Source: Gammaproteobacteria bacterium (GTDB taxonomy: Bacteria; Pseudomonadota; Gammaproteobacteria; Thiohalobacterales; Thiohalobacteraceae). From it: DNA of 6,329 nt. The stretch lies in assembly GCA_016214925.1 (NCBI GenBank), contig JACRMO010000111.1, forward strand, positions 1-6,329. The letters are read 5' to 3'. The notes beneath the pieces were generated by a model. It worked only from the letters and a program-made list of their open reading frames with translations. It was not told where the DNA came from and ran no database searches. Below are positions 1-5,233 of the stretch, piece by piece; positions within the stretch are counted from its first letter, which is position 1, and every line of letters begins with the position of its first letter. Both the position numbers and the translations under genes were made by a program.

Positions 1-58
1 CCGCGGCGGCCATCGCCCGCATCTGCACCATAATTTGATTCACATCGATGTTTGCCAT
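1..58 (-). CDS. fliE: FliE, flagellar hook-basal body complex protein (N-terminal fragment, cut by window edge)
   Basis: Only the first 19 codons are present; the gene runs off the low-coordinate end. The visible protein reads MANIDVNQIMVQMRAMAAA. FliE is a small rod protein that joins the MS ring (FliF) to the proximal rod and is an early substrate of the flagellar export apparatus. The start is the ATG at 56-58 (minus strand), preceded by a good Shine-Dalgarno sequence (GAGGA about 7 bases upstream). The methionine- and glutamine-rich N-terminus resembles other FliE proteins, but the fragment is too short for a domain call. The identification rests mainly on position directly after fleR, where fliE begins the fliEFGHIJ operon in Pseudomonas and Vibrio, and on the sigma-54 promoter just upstream. 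The gap to the fleR stop is 68 bases. Confidence 0.8.
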   Translation of the reverse strand, partial: MANIDVNQIMVQMRAMAAA

Positions 59-105
59 GGTTTGATCCTCATTACCTATTCATTACCGCTCGACGACTAC
101 GACTA

Positions 106-121
106 TGCAGTTTCCTTGCCA
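106..121 (-). promoter_or_regulatory. Sigma-54 (RpoN) promoter of fliE
   Basis: Read on the minus strand the site is TGGCAAGGAAACTGCA. It has GG and GC separated by exactly 10 bases, as in the -24/-12 consensus TGGCAC-N5-TTGCA, with TGGCA intact and CTGCA at -12. Transcription would start near 95, giving a leader of about 37 bases before the fliE ATG. The -24 element begins only 5 bases beyond the fleR stop codon. In Pseudomonas and Vibrio the fliE operon is sigma-54 dependent and activated by phosphorylated FleR/FlrC, the protein encoded immediately upstream. The activator binding site itself was not recognised. Confidence 0.8.
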
Positions 122-126
122 CGGAC

Positions 127-1479
127 TCAGCCAGGCACGGCGATGCCGTCTTCGCGCATGCGCGCCAGTTTGTAGCGCAGCGTCCGTGGGCTGATGCCCA
201 GGCGTTCCGCGGCGGCCTTGCGGCTGCCGTTGCCGGCCGCCAAGGCATCCAGGATCAGTTCCTGTTCGCGGCTGCGCAGGTCGGCATCCAGCCGGTCACT
301 GGCAACTTGCAGCTCAACTGCCACTGGAGCGACCGTGGTCGTGCCCACACCCGGGCCCGTCAGCTCGAAATGCAGATCGGCGGCCTCGATGCAATCGCCG
401 GACATCAGGATGATCGCGCGTTGCAAAACGTTTTCGAGTTCGCGGACATTGCCCGGCCAGGCATGTGTCAGCAGCGCACGCTCCGCGCTAGGGCACAGCT
501 GCGGCACCGGCATGCTCGCCGGACAATGGCGCTCAATCAGGCGTTGGGCAATCGGCAGGATATCGCTCGACCGCTCGCGTAGCGGCGCCAAATGCAGGGG
601 AAACACATTGAGACGGTAAAACAGATCTTCGCGGAAACGGCCCGCGGCCACTTCTTCGCGCATGATGCGGTTGGAGGTCGCGATCACGCGCACATCCAGT
701 GCCACCACGTCGCGTCCGCCGAGGCGTTCGACTTCACGCTCCTGAATCACCCGCAGCAGCTTGGCCTGTAGCCCCAGATCCATTTCGGAGATTTCATCCA
801 GCAACAGTGTGCCGCCCTGGGCCTGCTCAAATTTACCGGCACGCGCCTGGTAGGCACCGGTGAAAGCACCCTTCTCATAGCCAAACAACACCGCCTCCAA
901 CATGTTCTCCGGAATCGCCGCGCAATTGATGGCGATGAACGGGCCGTTCTTGCGTACGGAATTTTCGTGGATATAGTGCGCGAACACTTCCTTGCCGCTG
1001 CCGGATTCGCCGGTGATCATCACCGTCGCATCGGTTTTGGCGACGCGACTCGCCAGGGCCAGCAGTTCGCGCGTGCGCCGATCCTCGGCCACGACCGTGG
1101 TATCGCGGACACGCAGTTCCGGCAGATACCGGCTGACCATGTCGACCAACACATCGGCATCGAACGGCTTGAGCAGATAATCGGCCGCGCCGCAGCGCAT
1201 CGCATCGACCGCTTTTTGCACCGTGCCGTAGGCCGTCATCAGCACCACCGGCAATTCCGGGTTGCGGCTGCGGATGCGCTTGAGCAGCGTATGGCCATCC
1301 ATCTTCGGCATTTGCACATCGCTGATCACCATACCGACAGTTTCGCGCTCCAACATATCCAACGCCGCGGGACCGTCCTTGGCCGCCATAACCGCATAAC
1401 CCGCCAATCCCAGCGTGTCGCTCAGGGCCTCACGCAGATTCGGGTCGTCTTCAACGATCAGGACGGTTGCCTGGTTCAT
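127..1479 (-). CDS. fleR: FleR/FlrC, sigma-54-dependent response regulator of flagellar genes
   Basis: This 450-residue NtrC-type activator has three parts. Residues 1-120 are a receiver domain with acidic D11/D12, phosphoacceptor D54 in SDVQMP, T82 and K104 in LLKPF. Residues about 130-370 are an AAA+ domain with Walker A GESGSGKE (157-164), the sigma-54-contacting GAFTGA loop (204-209), Walker B LLLDEI (D228, E229) and the arginine-finger region FREDLFYRL (282-290). Residues about 418-441 are a Fis-type helix-turn-helix (KAAAERLGISPRTLRYKL). All catalytic residues are intact. Its partner kinase should be FleS, encoded 10 bases upstream; the Shine-Dalgarno GAGGAG overlaps the fleS stop, so the two are probably co-translated. 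By family knowledge, phosphorylated FleR turns on sigma-54 promoters for basal body and hook genes, and a sigma-54 promoter for fliE lies just past its stop. Slightly shorter than Pseudomonas FleR. Confidence 0.95.
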   Translation of the reverse strand: MNQATVLIVEDDPNLREALSDTLGLAGYAVMAAKDGPAALDMLERETVGMVISDVQMPKMDGHTLLKRIRSRNPELPVVLMTAYGTVQKAVDAMRCGAADYLLKPFDADVLVDMVSRYLPELRVRDTTVVAEDRRTRELLALASRVAKTDATVMITGESGSGKEVFAHYIHENSVRKNGPFIAINCAAIPENMLEAVLFGYEKGAFTGAYQARAGKFEQAQGGTLLLDEISEMDLGLQAKLLRVIQEREVERLGGRDVVALDVRVIATSNRIMREEVAAGRFREDLFYRLNVFPLHLAPLRERSSDILPIAQRLIERHCPASMPVPQLCPSAERALLTHAWPGNVRELENVLQRAIILMSGDCIEAADLHFELTGPGVGTTTVAPVAVELQVASDRLDADLRSREQELILDALAAGNGSRKAAAERLGISPRTLRYKLARMREDGIAVPG

Positions 1480-1489
1480 GGGTGACTCC

Positions 1490-2722
1490 TCAGTTGATGC
1501 CGCAGACCGCCGGCCGTGGAAAGGCCGCGGTCGTGAGGTAATTCAGACGTTGGCCGCTGGGCAATTCGGCGACCGACAAGGCCGTGGGCAAGCACAACAC
1601 GAATTCACAGCCACCCGTGGCGGGTGCTTCCAGATGCACGGAGCCGTGATGCGCGCGCAGTGTTGCCTGCACCACGGCCAAGCCGAGTCCGGTACCGCCC
1701 ATACGCGTGGTGAAGAACGGATCGAAAATCCGCGCACGCGTCTCGGCGGGAATGCCCGGTCCGTTATCACGTAGACGCATTTCGATTTCGCCGTTGCCAT
1801 TTATGATCGTGCGCAGTTCCAGCACAGCGCCATTCGGCTTGGCTTGTAGACTGTTATTCACCAAATTACTCAGGGCGCCGATCAAGGCGTCCTGGTTGCC
1901 GAGCAGCGGCGCATTGGCGATTGGCGTGCTGACGCGCCATTGCGCGCCCGCTGCCTGTAGTTGGGGTTCGACGGCCCGCTGTAACGCGGCCAGCAATTCC
2001 TGCACGGTGAAATGCGCATCGCCGCCCTGTCCGCCACGGGCAAAGGCGAGCATATCGTTGATCAGACGTTCCAGATGACCCAGGCGTTCGGACAGGCGCG
2101 CCGCGAAGCGGGCACGGTCGCCGGTGGGAAGATGGTCCTTGCCGAGGTGGGAACTGTATAGGACCGCCGCGGACAACGGTGTGCGAATCTGATGCGCCAG
2201 ACTCGCGGCCATTTCACCCATGGCACTGAGGCGCTGCTGGCGATTGAGACGTGCCTGAAGTGCATGCGTCTCGGTTACATCCTGCAAGACCAGAATCCGT
2301 CCCGGCGCGCTGTCGAATCTGCGGCTGGCGATATTGAGACGGCGGCCATCGTGCAAAGACATCTCGGCACCGAAGCTATCCTGTACACAGAAAGCGCGCG
2401 CACTGATGACCGGCCAGTGTTCGCCCAACAGTGGTTCACCCAATTGCTCGATGGCGACACGGTTGCATTCACTCACATGCTCGACGGCATCCAGCACCAG
2501 AACTCCGGCGGGCAGGGTTTCGATCAGGGTCTTCAGCCGGTCGGCCAGGCATTCCTTCTCGGCCAATTGCTGTAGCCGCTCGGAACAGGCGGCTGCCAGT
2601 TCAGCATTCAATTGCATGACGCGCTGCTCGAGCTCCCGATAGGATTGCTCGAGCTGCAGCGATCGCTGGTTAAACGCCTCGAAGGCGTCGGCCAATACTT
2701 GGCTGCGGTGATTAAGCGTCAT
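1490..2722 (-). CDS. fleS: FleS/FlrB, soluble sensor histidine kinase of the flagellar cascade
   Basis: This 410-residue kinase has no predicted membrane segment, so it should be cytoplasmic. Residues about 12-68 are rich in Leu, Glu and Gln and look like a coiled coil. About 63-155 form a PAS-like sensor domain ending in LVLQDVTE. The HisKA H-box is SLAHQIRTPL with phospho-acceptor H177. The ATPase domain shows the N-box LVNNSLQA (287-294), G1 DNGPGIP (319-325), FFTT (336-339) and G2 GTGLGL (343-348). Gln follows the histidine where most kinases have Glu. The start is the ATG at 2720-2722; its Shine-Dalgarno is modest (GGGAG is rather far upstream). A strong sigma-54 promoter lies about 57 bases upstream. 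It is the first gene of a fleS-fleR operon and should phosphorylate FleR at D54. The signal it senses is not evident. A tail of about 30 residues beyond the ATPase core is unrecognised. Confidence 0.94.
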   Translation of the reverse strand: MTLNHRSQVLADAFEAFNQRSLQLEQSYRELEQRVMQLNAELAAACSERLQQLAEKECLADRLKTLIETLPAGVLVLDAVEHVSECNRVAIEQLGEPLLGEHWPVISARAFCVQDSFGAEMSLHDGRRLNIASRRFDSAPGRILVLQDVTETHALQARLNRQQRLSAMGEMAASLAHQIRTPLSAAVLYSSHLGKDHLPTGDRARFAARLSERLGHLERLINDMLAFARGGQGGDAHFTVQELLAALQRAVEPQLQAAGAQWRVSTPIANAPLLGNQDALIGALSNLVNNSLQAKPNGAVLELRTIINGNGEIEMRLRDNGPGIPAETRARIFDPFFTTRMGGTGLGLAVVQATLRAHHGSVHLEAPATGGCEFVLCLPTALSVAELPSGQRLNYLTTAAFPRPAVCGIN

Positions 2723-2778
2723 GTGGATCTCGTCTCCCAGCTTCTACCACACCCACTCGGGTGCGTGCCGGGATGAAA

Positions 2779-2794
2779 AGCAACAAGCGTGCCT
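2779..2794 (-). promoter_or_regulatory. Sigma-54 (RpoN) promoter of the fleS-fleR operon
   Basis: On the minus strand the site reads AGGCACGCTTGTTGCT, matching the consensus TGGCACG-N4-TTGCW at every conserved position except the first base. The GG-to-GC spacing is exactly 10. Predicted start of transcription is near 2768, leaving a leader of about 46 bases before the fleS ATG. In Pseudomonas and Vibrio the orthologous fleSR/flrBC promoter is sigma-54 dependent and activated by FleQ/FlrA, the gene immediately upstream here. Together with the terminator after fleQ, this makes fleSR a separate transcription unit. Confidence 0.85.
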
Positions 2795-2802
2795 AAGGCA
2801 CG
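2788..2802. repeat. 15-base perfect palindrome overlapping the fleS -24 element
   Basis: CGTGCCTAAGGCACG is two perfect 7-base arms around a single central A. Its left part is the conserved GGCACG of the fleS -24 element read on the other strand. It may be a regulator operator that would block RNA polymerase, or a chance mirror of the promoter element. No T-tract follows on either strand, so it is not a terminator. Confidence 0.5.
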
Positions 2803-2813
2803 AGGCGCTTTCA

Positions 2814-2826
2814 GATCAGTGTGTTA
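2814..2826 (+). promoter_or_regulatory. Possible IHF site between enhancer and fleS promoter
   Basis: GATCAGTGTGTTA matches 12 of 13 positions of the IHF consensus WATCARNNNNTTR; only the first base differs. Its centre is about 52 bases upstream of the predicted fleS transcription start, between the sigma-54 promoter and the palindrome at 2845-2861. That is the usual place for an IHF bend at an enhancer-dependent promoter. The motif is degenerate, so chance is a real possibility. Confidence 0.3.
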
Positions 2827-2844
2827 CGAGGCATCATGTTGCGA

Positions 2845-2861
2845 GTCGTCAAATTGACGAC
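2845..2861. promoter_or_regulatory. 17-base palindrome, candidate FleQ enhancer site for fleSR
   Basis: GTCGTCAAATTGACGAC is a perfect inverted repeat with 8-base arms and a central A. Its core GTCAA/TTGAC half-sites are those of the published Pseudomonas FleQ box (GTCAATAAATTGAC), but here they are separated by 1 base rather than 4. The centre lies about 85 bases upstream of the predicted fleS transcription start, a normal enhancer distance. The site is clear; assignment to FleQ is inference from half-site sequence and context. Confidence 0.5.
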
Positions 2862-2925
2862 GCTTGCGTTTGGGTTTGCCTGGACAAATCGAGGGAACAG
2901 GCAGACTGAGCGCCTGAATTGAAAC

Positions 2926-2953
2926 AAAAAAAATCCCGGGTCAACCCGGGATT
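2926..2953 (-). terminator. Rho-independent terminator of fleQ
   Basis: The arms AATCCCGGG and CCCGGGATT pair perfectly over 9 bases around a 4-base loop. Read on the minus strand the hairpin runs straight into eight consecutive T residues. It begins about 53 bases past the fleQ stop codon. There is no T-tract on the plus strand, so it works in the fleQ direction only. It ends the fleQ transcript and isolates it from fleSR. Confidence 0.93.
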
Positions 2954-3006
2954 CAGAAAACTACATGTTTATATTCAACAAGCTGGAATGCTATTACCGA
3001 GCACCG

Positions 3007-4437
3007 TCAAAGTCCCGCCATGTCTCCGCGTTGCAATCCGTACTTGCGTAACTTCTCGACCAACGTCGTGCGACGCATCCCCAGACGCTTGGCCGCGTGA
3101 GCAACCACACCGCCCGCATCGTCCAGCGCTTGCTTGATGAAGGTCAGTTCCAGATGGCTCAGATGTTCCTTGAGATCGATCCCACCGCGCGGGAGCCGCG
3201 GCTCGTCGAATGCCAACGGCTGCGGATTCACGATCAACTCCTCGCTCAGTTTGGCGACTGGCACACTGTCGTCCAACTGGAATTTTGCGGGCAGGTCGCC
3301 GATATCGACGACACCGAACGGATGCAGGATCGCCATACGCTCGATCAGATTCGCCAACTCTCGGACATTGCCCGGCCACGGGTAGTGGCATAACGCCATC
3401 ACCGACGCCGATGTCAGACGCACCGAGCCGCGCTTCTCGTGCTCAATACGGCGGATCAGTTCGTTCACCAACATGGGAATGTCTTCGGCGCGTTCGCGCA
3501 ACGGAGGCATTTCGATCGGGAACACGTTCAAACGATAGAAGAGATCTTCGCGGAATTTGCCTTCCTTGATATTCTCTTCCAGATTCCGGTGGGTCGCGGC
3601 GACCACGCGAACATTGGCCCCAATGCTCTTGTTGCTGCCCACACGTTCGAAGGTACGTTCCTGTAACACTCGCAGCAATTTGACCTGCATAGACAGGCTC
3701 ATATCGCCGATCTCATCCAGGAACAGCGTGCCACCTTCGGCCATTTCGAAGCGTCCCTGGCGCGCACTGATCGCACCGGTGAACGCACCTTTTTCATGGC
3801 CGAACAACTCGGATTCGAGTAGGTCGCCGGGAATCGCGCCACAATTGATCGGCACAAAGGCTTTGTCGCGTCGCGAGGAATTGTAGTGCAGGTTACGCGC
3901 GACCACTTCCTTACCCGTGCCCGATTCACCCAGAATCAGTACACTGGCTTCCGAATCGGCGACTTGCTGAATATATCTGCGCACCTGCTGAATGGCACGG
4001 CTGCTACCGACCAAACTACGGAACAGATCAACCGGCCGCTGACGCCCTGATTCCTGGTTCGCTTCACGATAAACCTCCGCTTGATGCAATGCATTGGTTA
4101 CCTGGCTGTAGCGCGAGGGAAGTTCGATTCGCCCCAGGATGCAGGAGCTTGCATCGATTTGTACGGTCGGTTCCTTACCTTTCTGCGCCAACAAGAAGAT
4201 CGGCAGGTATTGGTCGAAATCGTGAATTTCTTTGAGGAGTTTCTCCAACGCCTTGTCGGATTTGCATTGACCGATCAGGATGGCAATGAATTCGCTTGGA
4301 TTCTCGATCGCTTCCTTCCAATGGTTGCAATCGTCAATCAACACCGGCTCACGATCGATGAATTTGAGGACCGCGCTGAGTTCGTTACCGCGGTCAGTAT
4401 CCGCCTCGATAATCAGCACTTTGCCTTCAATAGACAT
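3007..4437 (-). CDS. fleQ: FleQ/FlrA, master sigma-54-dependent flagellar activator with predicted cyclic di-GMP site
   Basis: This 476-residue protein is the top regulator of polar-flagellum genes. Residues 1-120 form a receiver-like FleQ domain with no acidic phosphoacceptor (the expected strand reads ILIGQC, 53-58), so phosphorylation is not expected. The AAA+ domain (about 140-385) has Walker A GESGTGKE (170-177), GAFTGA (217-222), Walker B LFLDEI (D241, E242) and FREDLFYRL (295-303). A Fis-type helix-turn-helix spans about 443-467. The cyclic di-GMP contacts described for Pseudomonas FleQ are all present with a constant offset of four residues: LFRS (138-141), R181-N182 in KEVVARN, and E326/R330. 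ATG start with strong Shine-Dalgarno GGAGGG at 4445-4450. It is a single-gene unit, bounded by a long leader and a terminator. Its expected targets include the fleSR sigma-54 promoter downstream. About 14 residues shorter than Pseudomonas FleQ. Confidence 0.96.
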   Translation of the reverse strand: MSIEGKVLIIEADTDRGNELSAVLKFIDREPVLIDDCNHWKEAIENPSEFIAILIGQCKSDKALEKLLKEIHDFDQYLPIFLLAQKGKEPTVQIDASSCILGRIELPSRYSQVTNALHQAEVYREANQESGRQRPVDLFRSLVGSSRAIQQVRRYIQQVADSEASVLILGESGTGKEVVARNLHYNSSRRDKAFVPINCGAIPGDLLESELFGHEKGAFTGAISARQGRFEMAEGGTLFLDEIGDMSLSMQVKLLRVLQERTFERVGSNKSIGANVRVVAATHRNLEENIKEGKFREDLFYRLNVFPIEMPPLRERAEDIPMLVNELIRRIEHEKRGSVRLTSASVMALCHYPWPGNVRELANLIERMAILHPFGVVDIGDLPAKFQLDDSVPVAKLSEELIVNPQPLAFDEPRLPRGGIDLKEHLSHLELTFIKQALDDAGGVVAHAAKRLGMRRTTLVEKLRKYGLQRGDMAGL

Positions 4438-4544
4438 GCGTTTTCCCTCCAGGACCGCGGGTCAACCGGGTAGTCACCTGGCATTGGCGTATATATACCC
4501 GCCTTGGCAAGCCAGTTCTGCCCGGGTTTTTATAGAGTGTTTAG

Positions 4545-4573
4545 AGTTAACCACCGAACGCAGGAAACGTCAA
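4545..4573 (-). promoter_or_regulatory. Candidate sigma-70-type promoter of fleQ
   Basis: On the minus strand TTGACG (4568-4573; 5 of 6 to the -35 consensus) is followed after 17 bases by TTAACT (4545-4550; 3 of 6 to the -10 consensus) preceded by an extended -10 TGG. This would give a leader of about 100 bases before the fleQ ATG. The -10 match is poor, and other AT-rich hexamers such as TATAAA near 4528-4533 and TATATT near 4602-4607 lack good -35 partners. The -35 overlaps one copy of the GTCAAAATTCCG repeat. Pseudomonas fleQ is transcribed by sigma-70, which fits. Confidence 0.3.
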
Positions 4574-4580
4574 AATTCCG
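4569..4580 (+). repeat. 12-base direct repeat, copy 1 (GTCAAAATTCCG)
   Basis: Exact match to the copy at 4778-4789, in the same orientation and 209 bases away. In this copy the flanks extend it to CGTCAAAATTCCGACG, whose outer CGTC/GACG bases are inverted. The GTC...GAC frame has the length of the 14-base FleQ box (9 of 14 identities to GTCAATAAATTGAC). It overlaps the -35 of the fleQ promoter candidate. Confidence 0.6.
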
Positions 4581-4761
4581 ACGTATCGTTAGTGATCCCT
4601 AATATACCTATCCATCCATTCCGCCTAAGACCAAGAATATCTAAAAATCTCTGGCAGTCACAGGTGGCGATTAGGTGAATACCTGAAACCTTATCAGCAA
4701 CCCACTCATTAGACTACATAAAAGAACGCGCGGGTAGTGACGATAGTGGCTTGAGACACCC

Positions 4762-4777
4762 TGGCAGCCTGGATGCA
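4762..4777 (+). promoter_or_regulatory. Orphan sigma-54-like promoter reading away from fleQ
   Basis: TGGCAGCCTGGATGCA has the -24 motif TGGCA and the -12 motif TGCA with the exact GG-N10-GC spacing, comparable in quality to the fliE promoter. It points along the plus strand, opposite to every gene in the window, and would start near 4789 and read antisense into fliT, fliS and fliD. No open reading frame with a ribosome binding site follows. It could drive a small or antisense RNA, or be a binding site without transcription, or chance. Confidence 0.4.
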
Positions 4778-4789
4778 GTCAAAATTCCG
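4778..4789 (+). repeat. 12-base direct repeat, copy 2 (GTCAAAATTCCG)
   Basis: Identical to the copy at 4569-4580. This copy directly abuts the -12 element of the plus-strand sigma-54-like site, covering the predicted start of transcription. Read on the minus strand, it and the neighbouring TGCA give CGGAATTTTGACTGCA, a weaker sigma-54-like match facing fleQ. Confidence 0.6.
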
Positions 4790-4842
4790 GGTGGGTCAGT
4801 CCGATCCGTGATGCTATCGGGAGGTGATAGTAAGCTGAATTT

Positions 4843-4860
4843 CTGGGTTATTTGACCCAG
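4843..4860. repeat. Short hairpin downstream of fliT
   Basis: CTGGGT and ACCCAG pair over 6 bases around a 6-base loop, starting 42 bases past the fliT stop. No T-run follows on the minus strand, so it is not a standard intrinsic terminator. It might protect the fliDST mRNA 3' end or be incidental. Confidence 0.35.
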
Positions 4861-4901
4861 TGATAGGTCTGTGATGAGTGTACTGAATCAGGTGAACTCG
4901 A

Positions 4902-5216
4902 TTAGCGACTGTTGCTCTCATAGACATGACAAGCGGAACGACCTTGCACCACTTGGCGCAATACGCCCGCCACATCATCCCGGCGGAGCTGCGTCAGACG
5001 CATGATCTCCTGATCCGCAGACAGTATTTCGTTGAGCAAGATCTGATATTCGGCTTGGGTATTGGGCATCCCCGTTGCAAATACGCGTGACACCAACGGT
5101 CGCCGATCGACCTCTAGTGCAATTGCAGCGTCCCAGTCACCGGCATTGGCACTGGAGAGCAATTCTCGAGTCAACTTTCGGAGCTGAAGGACATCGTCAG
5201 CGTCATGCTCGGCCAT
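4902..5216 (-). CDS. fliT: FliT-like flagellar export chaperone
   Basis: This is a small helical protein of 104 residues from the ATG at 5214-5216. The signature is FliT-like: an N-terminal helix with LRKLTRELL, then AGDWDAAIALEVDRRPLV (residues 25-42), a middle helix with ILSADQEIMRL, and a C-terminal QGRSACHVYES. FliT proteins bind the cap protein FliD and the export machinery in the cytoplasm, keeping FliD soluble until secretion; enteric FliT also inhibits FlhDC, which is not expected here. The gene follows fliS in the fliD-fliS-fliT order, so its likely client FliD is encoded in the same unit. The start is uncertain: a TTG at 5235-5237 would add seven residues and overlap the fliS stop (TTGA), a classic coupling arrangement, and neither start has a clear Shine-Dalgarno. 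Shorter than enteric FliT (about 120 residues); the annotation is from pattern and position. Confidence 0.75.
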   Translation of the reverse strand: MAEHDADDVLQLRKLTRELLSSANAGDWDAAIALEVDRRPLVSRVFATGMPNTQAEYQILLNEILSADQEIMRLTQLRRDDVAGVLRQVVQGRSACHVYESNSR

Positions 5217-5233
5217 GGATAGCAACCGCGGAC

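Larger units (their letters stand above)
4438..4901. other. 464-base non-coding region between fliT and fleQ
   Basis: No convincing gene lies here on either strand. The region is AT-richer than the flanking genes, notably at 4530-4720. It holds the fleQ Shine-Dalgarno sequence, a weak sigma-70-type promoter candidate (4545-4573), a 12-base direct repeat (4569-4580 and 4778-4789), a plus-strand sigma-54-like site (4762-4777) and a short hairpin (4843-4860). A 10-base palindrome GTATATATAC lies at 4489-4498. No T-tracted terminator was found after fliT, so readthrough from fliDST into fleQ is possible. Such a long gap suggests that fleQ is controlled by several inputs. Confidence 0.8.

Noticed and set aside
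91..106. Small tandem CGACTA-type repeat just upstream of fliE
   Set aside because: Only about two and a half imperfect units; it falls at the predicted fliE transcription start and has no sign of being a functional repeat array.
967..1485. 172-codon plus-strand open frame opposite fleR
   Set aside because: It is a shadow of the fleR frame: His/Arg/Gln-rich composition, no ribosome binding site and no family resemblance, whereas the minus-strand frame has complete receiver and AAA+ motifs.
2866..2880. Second sigma-54-like motif (GGCAAACC...GC) upstream of fleS
   Set aside because: The spacing between GG and GC is 11 bases, not 10, a change known to abolish sigma-54 promoter function.
4487..4500. 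Minus-strand GG-N10-GC match at GGGTATATATACGC upstream of fleQ
   Set aside because: Only the two dinucleotides fit; the flanking conserved bases of the -24 and -12 elements (TGGCA, TTGCA) are absent.
4280..4678. 132-codon plus-strand open frame running from inside fleQ into the gap upstream of it
   Set aside because: Most of it is antisense to fleQ; there is no Shine-Dalgarno and the sequence shows no recognisable domain.
4801..4860. Possible intrinsic terminator after fliT made from the short inverted repeats here
   Set aside because: Stems are only 5-6 bases and no T-tract follows on the minus strand.
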